DNA of 39,175 nt. Origin: OMIS01 sp044350895. Its GTDB lineage: Bacteria; Patescibacteriota; Microgenomatia; UBA1400; PJMF01. Each line of letters begins with the position of its first letter. The first letter of the stretch is position 1. The position numbers and the translations under genes are program-made. This document shows positions 16,859 to 24,537 of the stretch, piece by piece. The notes beneath the pieces are model-generated. The model saw nothing but the letters and a program-made list of their open reading frames with translations. It did not search any database and was not told the origin of the DNA. The stretch covers positions 1 to 39,175 of the forward strand of contig JBILGT010000011.1 of NCBI GenBank assembly GCA_044350895.1, given 5' to 3'.

Positions 16859-18559
16859 ATGAAATTTTTAAATAAGGAACGATTACTGTTACTAGCAATA
16901 CTATTGCTGAGTTTGTTTGTGAGAATCTACAAAGTATCTGAAGTTCCAACAGCACTCTACATCGATGAAGTGGCAATGTTTGTCGACGTCAAATCAATTT
17001 TGTTACAGGGTACTGACATGCATGGGTTACCTTGGTACCAACTTATTTTTCCTTCATACGGTGATTACAAAATGCCAGTCTATATCTGGCTTGCAACAAT
17101 TTGTGCAAAGATATTTGGTCTTTCAGAAGTAGTATTTAAAATCCCAACAATAGTGGCAGGAGTTGCCACAGTGGCACTGGGATATTTTATTGTCAAAGAG
17201 CTCTTAGTATTCACAAAAACTAAATTTTCTGATCAAAGTAAAATGCGTACTCTCACACAGCGAGCTGGACTTTCTGTTGCTCTGATTTTGGCGATAACAC
17301 CATGGAGTATTGTTTTCTCTCGGGCTGCATTTGAAGGCCATCTTGCTCAAGCTTTTTTTGGAGGGTCAATACTGCTGCAATTAATCGGACTACGCAAAAA
17401 ATCTGTTGGTTATATTGCTGGCTCAATTTTACTTGGTGTTATAGCTACCTACACTTACTATTCTGTTCGATTCGTGTGGGTAGGTGTCTTCATTTCCTTG
17501 TGGCTGCTGTATTTCAAAAGATTTCAGCGCAATTGGAAGCACCTTGATCTCAAGTGGCTCAGTGCTTCACTAGTGGGCGTACTTGCGTATGGACTTCTCT
17601 TGCTACCGTTACAGTACTCACCATTCTATGGCGCAACCGACCTCATTAGACTTAATACTGATTCTGTTTTAAAAATTGATGATCAAGTACTTACCATCAA
17701 TCAATATCGATTATTTGCTGGTAATACCATTATCGATCGCTTACTTTTTAATTCGTATACGTTTACTGCACGCGAATTGATCAAAAACTACAGCGACCAT
17801 CTTTCAATAAATTTCCTATTTTTGAATGGAGACCCCAATCTCAGGCACGGCACGGGCAGGCATGGAGAGTTTTTGCTTCCGATGGCACTATTTTTCCTCA
17901 TGGGCATTGTCACACTGGTTAAAGCTCAAAAAGGAGTTCTGGCTTTCCTAGGAATCTGGATTTTACTTGCGTTCTTACCTGCATCTGTCCCGCAAAACAC
18001 ACCACATGCACTTCGTTCTTTGAATGCGTTGTTACCATTTAGTGTAATTATCGGTCTTGGATTATCTGAATGTATAACTTTTCTAGTTTCAAAAGAAAAT
18101 TATTTCAAAAAAGCAGCAGTAAGTGGGCTATTGCTACTAACTGCAGTTTCATTTTTTGAGTTTTTCTACTTTTATATAAACCAATATAAATCGATAAGCA
18201 AAGTGGCATGGTACAGTCAATTTAGTGAGATAGCTGAAAAAATAGAAACACTCAGAACAAGTAATGAACCAGTATATGTGGCAGGCGTAAATGACAAATT
18301 CTTTATATGGTCACTGTATAAAGGTCCATACTTAGAGCAGGGCGTACAAATACAAAAGGAGAATCAATTTGTATTTGAAGAGTTCAATGACATTCACATT
18401 GGCAAGCTACCTGATCAAGCAGTAACTGGCGCAATTATCGCTACTACCAAGGAGCAATGGCAACAGTTCCAAACAAAATTTCCTACAGCAAAAGCTCAAA
18501 CAATTGAAGAACTTACCGTAGATGATGGCACGACGTACATCATAACCAAGCTGTTATAA
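16859..18559 (+). CDS. ArnT-like (GT83) membrane glycosyltransferase, paralogue 3
   Basis: A 566-residue paralogue of the proteins at 8542, 10170 and 21059. The first outer loop has LYIDEVAMFVD (33-43), so Ile stands where paralogue 1 has Trp before the catalytic DE. SYGDYKMPVYIW (66-77) and a shortened KIPTIVAG follow. LRHG is at 328-331 and PHALR starts at 382. It begins 2 bases after the previous stop without a visible ribosome site. The TAA stop (18557-18559) is half of a TTATAA palindrome whose other half is the stop of the opposing gene. Confidence 0.82.
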   Translation: MKFLNKERLLLLAILLLSLFVRIYKVSEVPTALYIDEVAMFVDVKSILLQGTDMHGLPWYQLIFPSYGDYKMPVYIWLATICAKIFGLSEVVFKIPTIVAGVATVALGYFIVKELLVFTKTKFSDQSKMRTLTQRAGLSVALILAITPWSIVFSRAAFEGHLAQAFFGGSILLQLIGLRKKSVGYIAGSILLGVIATYTYYSVRFVWVGVFISLWLLYFKRFQRNWKHLDLKWLSASLVGVLAYGLLLLPLQYSPFYGATDLIRLNTDSVLKIDDQVLTINQYRLFAGNTIIDRLLFNSYTFTARELIKNYSDHLSINFLFLNGDPNLRHGTGRHGEFLLPMALFFLMGIVTLVKAQKGVLAFLGIWILLAFLPASVPQNTPHALRSLNALLPFSVIIGLGLSECITFLVSKENYFKKAAVSGLLLLTAVSFFEFFYFYINQYKSISKVAWYSQFSEIAEKIETLRTSNEPVYVAGVNDKFFIWSLYKGPYLEQGVQIQKENQFVFEEFNDIHIGKLPDQAVTGAIIATTKEQWQQFQTKFPTAKAQTIEELTVDDGTTYIITKLL

Positions 18560-19267
18560 AAACGCTTTTCCGCCAGTTACCACATATTTGCCTAGATCTC
18601 TCAGAATTGAAAGTCCATAGACTGTTGAGCGCATAAAGTTGATAGATGAGGCCTCTTCAAAGTACCGAACTGGAACTGCAACTTCACCAATACGTGCTTG
18701 GGAAGCAATTGCTCCAAAAAGAACTTGTGAATCAAAGACAAAGTCATCTGAATAGGTATGGAATGGAAGTTTCTCTAAAACGCTGCGATGAAATGCACGA
18801 AATCCAGTGTGATATTCTGATAAATTCTGTCCTAAGAACATGTTTTCAGTAAAGGTTAGAAAACGGTTGCCAACATATTTATAGAGTGGCATACCACCAG
18901 CGAGTGCTTCGGCACGAGTTCTTATCCGTGATCCAAGCATAATGTCAAATCTGCCCTTTATAATCGGTTCAACCATCTCTTTTGTCAGACTACTGTCGTA
19001 TTGGTAGTCAGGATGAATCATCACTACTATATCTGCACCATTTGAAAGCGCGAGTGTGTAACAGGTCTTTTGATTTCCACCGTAGCCACGATTTTGAGGA
19101 TGAGTAACGACTGTGAGGCCTAGTTTTTTGGCTTTAGCGGTTGTGTCATCACTACTATGATCATCTACCAGAATTATTTCATCTACAACATTCTTTGGAA
19201 TATCGTTAATTGTTTTTTCTAAGGTCTTGCTCGCATTGTATGCAGGCATGACAGCAATTACTTTCAT
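18554..19267 (-). CDS. GT2, DPM1-like polyprenyl-phosphate glycosyltransferase, NRGYGGNQK clade
   Basis: 237 residues from ATG 19267, chosen because AAGGAGT lies 9 bases upstream on the minus strand and the protein then opens with MKVIAVMPAYNAS. IILVDDHSSDDT (31-42), NRGYGGNQK (59-67) and MIHPDYQYD (83-91) follow; the last replaces the usual DADxQHP. TGFRAFHR (154-161) is the conserved acceptor-side motif of this clade. There are no C-terminal membrane helices. Such enzymes usually transfer a hexose or hexosamine to polyprenyl phosphate on the cytoplasmic face, making donors for GT-C enzymes. It overlaps the upstream membrane-protein gene by ATGA, and its stop shares a palindrome with the opposing gene. 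Confidence 0.86.
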   Translation of the reverse strand: MKVIAVMPAYNASKTLEKTINDIPKNVVDEIILVDDHSSDDTTAKAKKLGLTVVTHPQNRGYGGNQKTCYTLALSNGADIVVMIHPDYQYDSSLTKEMVEPIIKGRFDIMLGSRIRTRAEALAGGMPLYKYVGNRFLTFTENMFLGQNLSEYHTGFRAFHRSVLEKLPFHTYSDDFVFDSQVLFGAIASQARIGEVAVPVRYFEEASSINFMRSTVYGLSILRDLGKYVVTGGKAFL

Positions 19268-21018
19268 GAGTTTTGACTCCTTTTTTTGGTTAAATGATAT
19301 GTTGATAATCCAATGAGAGTTGCAAGTGTGAGTGCTGAAACATAGAGTGACCACTGTTGGACTGCAGGTCGTACAAAAACAATTCGGACAGTACTCAAAC
19401 CTGCAGGAGCTGTAAATTGAATTCTGCCACCAGCGGCAGTGTGTGGGACCTGTTTTTCTTGAATAAACACCGTCTGGCCAGGGAAGTCAAACATGTTGAC
19501 AGTGACTGATTCTTCTTTTTTTGTGGTAAGTGTGAAGTCAGTCTCTGCAGTATTTCTTTTTTGAATTGTGTAGGGAATATCTTGTTCAAGGAATGACTTT
19601 GGTTCTTTGCTAATAAAGGTTTCTGTCCCTTTGGGCGCATACTCATTAAACGTATTTGTTGTTAACTCAGAGCGTACATATAAATCAAGATCAAAATCTG
19701 TATACATATTAACTCTGATATGGTTACGATTGGTATACAACGCAACTACTACCAAGAATATACCGACTGTCCAGGAAATTTGCTTATTTTTAATCTGTGC
19801 AAGTAATAAACTACCGAGCAAGGATGCAGAAAAAACCGCAAGAAGTAGGAGCCTAAATGGATAATCAATTGCGATAAGTTTTTCTGCAAAAAAGTCCCAG
19901 AACTTCATTGCCGAAGTTGTCATTGTCCACAACGTAAACGATAAAGAAATGAGGACACCGGCAATTAAAATTTTATTTTGCTGAGAAGGCACGCTCACTG
20001 CATTCTGTAAGAACTTCAACACTGCGTTCTTTTTTGCAGACTTCAACTTAGTGAGAACGACAAAAATAAGCAGCATTCCCACTGCCATTCCCAGAACGAG
20101 CCAGTGGGCAATACCCACTTGAAATGATATCTGTCCATCAAGGGCAGTATCGGTAATCGGTCCAAATCCCCAAGGCGAGTAGACGAGTTGCGAAAATCTG
20201 ACCAAATTACTTCTATGTAATCCTACCAGTCCGTTTCCTTTTTCAACCGCTTGAGTGAGGGGAAGATACTGAATAAGTGGGACCAAATAAAACGCTGTTA
20301 AAAGCACCGCACATAGTGCGCCAATAGCGAGCAAGCCTAGTTGTTGTGGTACTGTTTTGAGGGACCTACCAAACCCAAGTAGTAGTGCAATAACGAGAAT
20401 CAATAAAAATGGAAAGAAAATAGCTATGCTCATTAAATGAGTCAGAACCATGGCTGCACTCGTCAAAGCTACTGTTACCACACCTGGAATAATTTTTCTA
20501 TCAAGCAGTAAAACAATTCCATAAAAAAGTAATGGAAGGAGTGTAAACAAAAAAACACTCCCGATCGAAGCGCTGACATATATGCTCAAAAAGTGATATG
20601 GAGCAAATAAGTAGAGTAGTGCGCCAACAGTGGCTGCCAACTTATTTTTTGCCAACGCATGAGCAAGCATGTAGAAAGTCACTCCTGAAAGGGAAAATGC
20701 TACTGCAAAAAGCAACTTAATGGTGGGTATGACTCCCATGCCGGCCAGGATAAATGGCATACCTATCATCCAGGGAAAATGATAGGAGAAAACAAATAAT
20801 GGATAGCCATAGCCATTGGTCATATTTGAGATCCATGATGGGGGAAATTGACCATCAAGGGTGGCTTGAGAATAATGGTATAACCGAGCTACTTGATGCC
20901 AAATATCATGAGCAGAGTAGAGCCCACTATGAAAAAGTGGCCAAATCCCTATAATTGAGAGACCTACTATTGTGAGTAAGGCAGCTGCGTGGTTTTTAAG
21001 AACTGTTGTAAAAGACAT
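19264..21018 (-). CDS. PTPS_related (PF10131-type) membrane protein, GT-C-like
   Basis: A 584-residue polytopic protein. After the first helix it has an SAHDIWHQVARLYHY loop with the H-D pair at 37-38, then GQFPPSWISNMTNGYGYPLF (56-75). This Pro/Trp/Gly-Tyr pattern is the hallmark of the badly named 6-pyruvoyl-tetrahydropterin-synthase-related membrane family, which is topologically like GT-C transferases and unrelated to pterin synthesis. A soluble C-terminal outer segment (about 440-560) precedes one last helix and a basic tail. It is the first gene of a two-gene minus-strand unit with the DPM1-like GT2, so the two may work as donor maker and donor user. That pairing is inference. Confidence 0.78.
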   Translation of the reverse strand: MSFTTVLKNHAAALLTIVGLSIIGIWPLFHSGLYSAHDIWHQVARLYHYSQATLDGQFPPSWISNMTNGYGYPLFVFSYHFPWMIGMPFILAGMGVIPTIKLLFAVAFSLSGVTFYMLAHALAKNKLAATVGALLYLFAPYHFLSIYVSASIGSVFLFTLLPLLFYGIVLLLDRKIIPGVVTVALTSAAMVLTHLMSIAIFFPFLLILVIALLLGFGRSLKTVPQQLGLLAIGALCAVLLTAFYLVPLIQYLPLTQAVEKGNGLVGLHRSNLVRFSQLVYSPWGFGPITDTALDGQISFQVGIAHWLVLGMAVGMLLIFVVLTKLKSAKKNAVLKFLQNAVSVPSQQNKILIAGVLISLSFTLWTMTTSAMKFWDFFAEKLIAIDYPFRLLLLAVFSASLLGSLLLAQIKNKQISWTVGIFLVVVALYTNRNHIRVNMYTDFDLDLYVRSELTTNTFNEYAPKGTETFISKEPKSFLEQDIPYTIQKRNTAETDFTLTTKKEESVTVNMFDFPGQTVFIQEKQVPHTAAGGRIQFTAPAGLSTVRIVFVRPAVQQWSLYVSALTLATLIGLSTYHLTKKRSQNS

Positions 21019-21058
21019 CTTCAGTTATTCTAACAGCAACGGTGCAGATTTTGTTATT
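21019..21058. promoter_or_regulatory. Divergent 40-base intergenic region with inverted repeat over the plus-strand start
   Basis: This short gap separates divergent genes at 21018(-) and 21059(+), so start signals probably overlap coding sequence. TGTTAT (21052-21057) and ATAACA (21062-21067) form a perfect 6-base inverted repeat with a TATG loop that contains the ATG start at 21059. No convincing -35/-10 pair was found on either strand. Confidence 0.35.
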
Positions 21059-22702
21059 ATGATAACAGTGCAAAAGAAATATCTTTTTCAGGGTCTAATA
21101 GTGAGCATTCTCTGTCTTGCTGCTTTTTTGCGCCTCTATAAACTAGGTGAAAATCCTGCAATTCTTAATCGAGATGAAGCTGCACTGGCATATAATGCTC
21201 TACTTTTACAGGACACTGGACGAGACGAGTGGAACAGAGTTTGGCCAGTAGGATTAGAATCGTTTGGCGACTATAAGCTGATTGGATATCCCACAATACT
21301 TGTTGGATTATTTCATTTCACAGCACCCAGTGATTTTGTTGTACGTCTGCCGGCCGCAGTTGCAGGAGTGGTTTCGATACTGTTGCTGGCTCTGATTGCA
21401 AGAGCAGTAGTTTCTGATCGAAAAAGAACATTCATCATTGGGCTAATTTTTGCCTTCTCTGCACCATTTTTACTTTTTTATTCGAGAATTGCTTTTGAAG
21501 CAAATGTAGCATTCATGCTACTACAGTTTAGTTTATTAACTCTGTTAGGAAGTCCACAAAAGGGAAGCAGTCTGATGCGATGGATACTTTTGGGCGCGAG
21601 CATGATTGTTGCTTGTTTCACGTACAACACTCCATATATTTTATTGCCATTTCTTGTTGTCTGGATACCATTTTTAATGGGGGTGAAGAATGTCAAAACT
21701 TGGATCACACCAGTACTACTTCTGGCATGCATTGGAACAGCGTTTTACTTTCTCTTACAACCTATTACCAATCATAAAAGCGGCATTACGATCTTTTCTG
21801 ACCCAAGTGTAGCAAGCGAGTATCCGCAGTACCGGGCTCAATTCAAAGGTATCAGCCAGACGCTGATTGGCAATAAATATACATTTTTTGCCAGAATAAT
21901 CGGGAATAATCTAGTAGAGAGCTTTTCCTATTCATTTCTGGTATCTCGAGGTGGAACACATCCCTGGCACCAAATTCCTGGCTCAAGTCATTTAACGAGT
22001 TCACTTTATCTGCTCGGACTCCTCGGCATATTCACAACGCTGTATCGATTCATGTATGGTCTTATTAAGAAACCACAGAGCATTCTGCAAGCTTGGCAGA
22101 CATCCGAGTTTGGTAAGAGTGCGACACTGGTATATCTCACAGCTATTTCTTTGGCACCAGCGAGTGTCACCGTAGATGCTCCGCATGCCACACGAAGTTT
22201 ACTATTTCTTTCAATTTTTATTGTGTATGCAGTGATAGGAACATCATTACTTCTTGATATGCTTCCTCGCTTTTTTGCTAAAAAACAGCAGCAAGGTGCC
22301 CAAATTATTCTGGCAGGAATCATGGTTTGTCTTGTAGTTACAAGTTTTGGCAACTATGTAACGAAGTATTGGTCACGATATGTCAGTGAACAACCAGCAC
22401 TCTTGCAATCAAATTTACAGACAGTTATCACAGATATTGATGAAAAGTATCCCCACAAACCTGTCAATTTTATTGATAAAACTGGCTATTCGTACATTAC
22501 TGTAGCCTGGTATGAGAAATTGCCAGCCACCGATTTTTTTACAACAATCGAGCGTAAAGCAAAAGACCCCATTGGTTTTAGTGCGGGAAAGCGAGTGGGT
22601 AAGTATAGATTTTATAGAACAAAAGAGGAGGCTGTAGAAGACAGTCAAGTAATAGTAGAATGGAGTGATACCTACCAAGATTGGCAGGTTAGTGGACTAT
22701 AA
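21059..22702 (+). CDS. ArnT-like (GT83) membrane glycosyltransferase, paralogue 4
   Basis: 547 residues from ATG 21059. Earlier in-frame starts would run into the divergent gene and add a non-conserved leader. The first outer loop has NRDEAALAYN (37-46), GRDEW (54-58), ESFGDYK (67-73) and VRLPAAVAG (95-103). PHATR starts at 375. The LRHG motif of the other three paralogues is replaced by SRGGTHPWHQIPG. This makes it the most divergent of the four in the central loop, which may mean a different acceptor or donor. The C-terminal domain is short and soluble. Confidence 0.82.
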   Translation: MITVQKKYLFQGLIVSILCLAAFLRLYKLGENPAILNRDEAALAYNALLLQDTGRDEWNRVWPVGLESFGDYKLIGYPTILVGLFHFTAPSDFVVRLPAAVAGVVSILLLALIARAVVSDRKRTFIIGLIFAFSAPFLLFYSRIAFEANVAFMLLQFSLLTLLGSPQKGSSLMRWILLGASMIVACFTYNTPYILLPFLVVWIPFLMGVKNVKTWITPVLLLACIGTAFYFLLQPITNHKSGITIFSDPSVASEYPQYRAQFKGISQTLIGNKYTFFARIIGNNLVESFSYSFLVSRGGTHPWHQIPGSSHLTSSLYLLGLLGIFTTLYRFMYGLIKKPQSILQAWQTSEFGKSATLVYLTAISLAPASVTVDAPHATRSLLFLSIFIVYAVIGTSLLLDMLPRFFAKKQQQGAQIILAGIMVCLVVTSFGNYVTKYWSRYVSEQPALLQSNLQTVITDIDEKYPHKPVNFIDKTGYSYITVAWYEKLPATDFFTTIERKAKDPIGFSAGKRVGKYRFYRTKEEAVEDSQVIVEWSDTYQDWQVSGL

Positions 22703-22708
22703 CTAGCT

Positions 22709-23485
22709 ATGATTTCAGTCGTACTCGCTACCTATAATGAAGAAAAAAATATTGCACGATGTCTTGATGCAGTTACGACATTTGCGGACGAAATTATTGT
22801 GGTAGATGGAGAATCAAAAGATAGAACTGCTGAAATTGCACGCTCCAAAGGAGCACGCGTAGTATCAACTACCAATAAATCAAATTTTCATATAAATAAG
22901 CAAATGGCGATGGATGAAGCTGCGGGAGATATTATTGTCCAGCTTGATGCTGATGAAGTTGTGGATGCTGAACTCCAGGCTTTTATTAGTGATTTGGGTG
23001 AAAAACAAAAGAATGGAACACTTCCAGAACAGCCAGTTGCTTGGTACTTACGCAGACGTAACTTTTTTTTGGGACATTTCTTAAGAAAAGGTGGCCAGTA
23101 TCCAGATCCAGTCATTAGAGTGTATCTTCGTGGCAAAGCACGGCTTCCTCAGAAAAATGTCCATGAGCAGATGGAAGTTATGGGTGAAACCGCAACAGCT
23201 GCAGGTCACTTACTCCACTACGCTTTCCCAGATTTTTATACGTACATGCGTAAATTTAATACGTATACCTCATTTGAAGCAGAGCGGTTGCATTCAACTG
23301 GTATAGTACCCAGTAGCAGTAAGACAATTCAATACTGGTTGGTTAAGCCAGTTAAAATGTTTTTCTTGCTTTTCTTAAGACATAAAGGATTTGTGGATGG
23401 ATTTCCAGGTTTTGCCTATGCACTTATGAGTTCGCTCCATCATCCATTTACGTATTTAAAACTACAGGAGTATTTTAAAAAATAA
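22709..23485 (+). CDS. GT2 glycosyltransferase, WaaE-like
   Basis: 258 residues. ISVVLATYNEEKNI (2-15), VVDGESKDRT (31-40), QLDADEVVD (78-86) and RKGGQYPDPVIRVY are the expected motifs of WaaE-like GT2 enzymes. It is a third member of this branch in the window, after those at 1718 and 3592. The C-terminus has an amphipathic aromatic stretch (KPVKMFFLLFLRHKGF) that could lie on the membrane. The TAA shares its last A with the next ATG (TAATG), so the GT4 is coupled. An 8-T run (23063-23070) lies in the conserved RRNFF segment. Confidence 0.86.
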   Translation: MISVVLATYNEEKNIARCLDAVTTFADEIIVVDGESKDRTAEIARSKGARVVSTTNKSNFHINKQMAMDEAAGDIIVQLDADEVVDAELQAFISDLGEKQKNGTLPEQPVAWYLRRRNFFLGHFLRKGGQYPDPVIRVYLRGKARLPQKNVHEQMEVMGETATAAGHLLHYAFPDFYTYMRKFNTYTSFEAERLHSTGIVPSSSKTIQYWLVKPVKMFFLLFLRHKGFVDGFPGFAYALMSSLHHPFTYLKLQEYFKK

Positions 23486-24537
23486 TGTTATCAGTTTATT
23501 TTGACACAACACCACTACAATCAGGTCATGCCACTCGTGGAATTGGTGCGTATACGCGTAATTTACTGGCTGAACTTAAAAACGTTAAAAACATAACTGT
23601 CACAACTGAACCTATAACTGGAAAAACTGCTGAGATAGTACACTACCCATTTTTTGATATTTTTTTTCCAACACTTCCAATTACACTGCGAAAAAAAACA
23701 GTTGTTACGATACATGACGTAATTCCTCTGGAATTTCCCGAATTTTACAAACCAGGTATTCGTGGCACTCTCGCGTCACTTCGCCAGAGACTTGCACTAC
23801 GTTTTACTCAGGCAGTAATTACTGATTCAGAGTATTCAAAACAAAAAATTCATTCATTACTCGGAATCCCACAGGAGAAAATTTTTGTAACGTATCTTGC
23901 GCCTAATCCCGAACTAACTGAACAACCGAAAGACATTGTCAAAGCAGCTCGCGCTGAACTAAATCTTCCCAAAGACTATATTTTGTATGTGGGAGATATT
24001 AACTATAACAAAAATATCCCCCAACTTATTAAATGTCTCAAGTTTCTTCCTGATGAGGTTGAACTAGTCTGTGTCGGTAAAAATTTTGTAGAGCAAAGTA
24101 TTCCAGAATGGCAATGGATTGACTCGCAGCTTGCGCTTTCAGATGTCAGCAAACGCGTAAAATTTGTCACAAATATTGGTGTAGAAGATACAAAGTTGCT
24201 AGGTGCTGTATTCACTGGCGCACTGGCCTATGTTCAACCATCTTTTTCAGAAGGATTTGGACTGCCCATCCTAGAAGCAATGCAGTGCGGCTGTCCGGTA
24301 ATTTCAAGTACAGGAGGTTCACTTCCTGAAGTGGGTGGCGATGTTCCTTTGTATGTTGCTCCTGAAGCTGAAGCAATCGCACGTGCAGTGGATAATGTCT
24401 TGGCCTGGTCTTCAAAAAATCGTGAGGCAGCTATCAATCGTGGTAAAGCCTGGGCCCAACAGTTCTCGTGGGCGAAAACTGCTGAGCGAACAATGAGTGT
24501 GTATGAATTGATTGCACAGGAGTCTCAGCAACAATAA
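23485..24537 (+). CDS. GT4 glycosyltransferase
   Basis: 350 residues. The N-terminal domain has a GIGAYTRNLL segment (about 20-29) in the acceptor domain and HDVIPLEFPEFY at about 77-88. The donor domain begins at YILYVGDINYNKN. EX7E is E256-GFGLPIL-E264, followed by AMQCGCPVISSTGGSLPEV. This is a typical GT4 mannosyltransferase-type layout. Its own TAATG junctions couple it to genes on both sides. An 8-A run (23691-23698) lies in the N-terminal domain. Confidence 0.88.
   Translation: MLSVYFDTTPLQSGHATRGIGAYTRNLLAELKNVKNITVTTEPITGKTAEIVHYPFFDIFFPTLPITLRKKTVVTIHDVIPLEFPEFYKPGIRGTLASLRQRLALRFTQAVITDSEYSKQKIHSLLGIPQEKIFVTYLAPNPELTEQPKDIVKAARAELNLPKDYILYVGDINYNKNIPQLIKCLKFLPDEVELVCVGKNFVEQSIPEWQWIDSQLALSDVSKRVKFVTNIGVEDTKLLGAVFTGALAYVQPSFSEGFGLPILEAMQCGCPVISSTGGSLPEVGGDVPLYVAPEAEAIARAVDNVLAWSSKNREAAINRGKAWAQQFSWAKTAERTMSVYELIAQESQQQ

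Noticed and set aside
18540..18600. Rho-independent terminator at the convergent junction
   Set aside because: There is no stable hairpin; only the short TTATAA palindrome and an AT-rich stretch are present.
19264..21018. Pterin biosynthesis role suggested by the family name PTPS_related
   Set aside because: The protein is a polytopic membrane protein with GT-C-like topology and has none of the features of soluble 6-pyruvoyl-tetrahydropterin synthase.
22006..22353. Minus-strand open frame of 115 codons inside the ArnT-like gene at 21059
   Set aside because: It is antisense to a conserved region containing PHATR and membrane helices and has no recognisable motifs or ribosome site.
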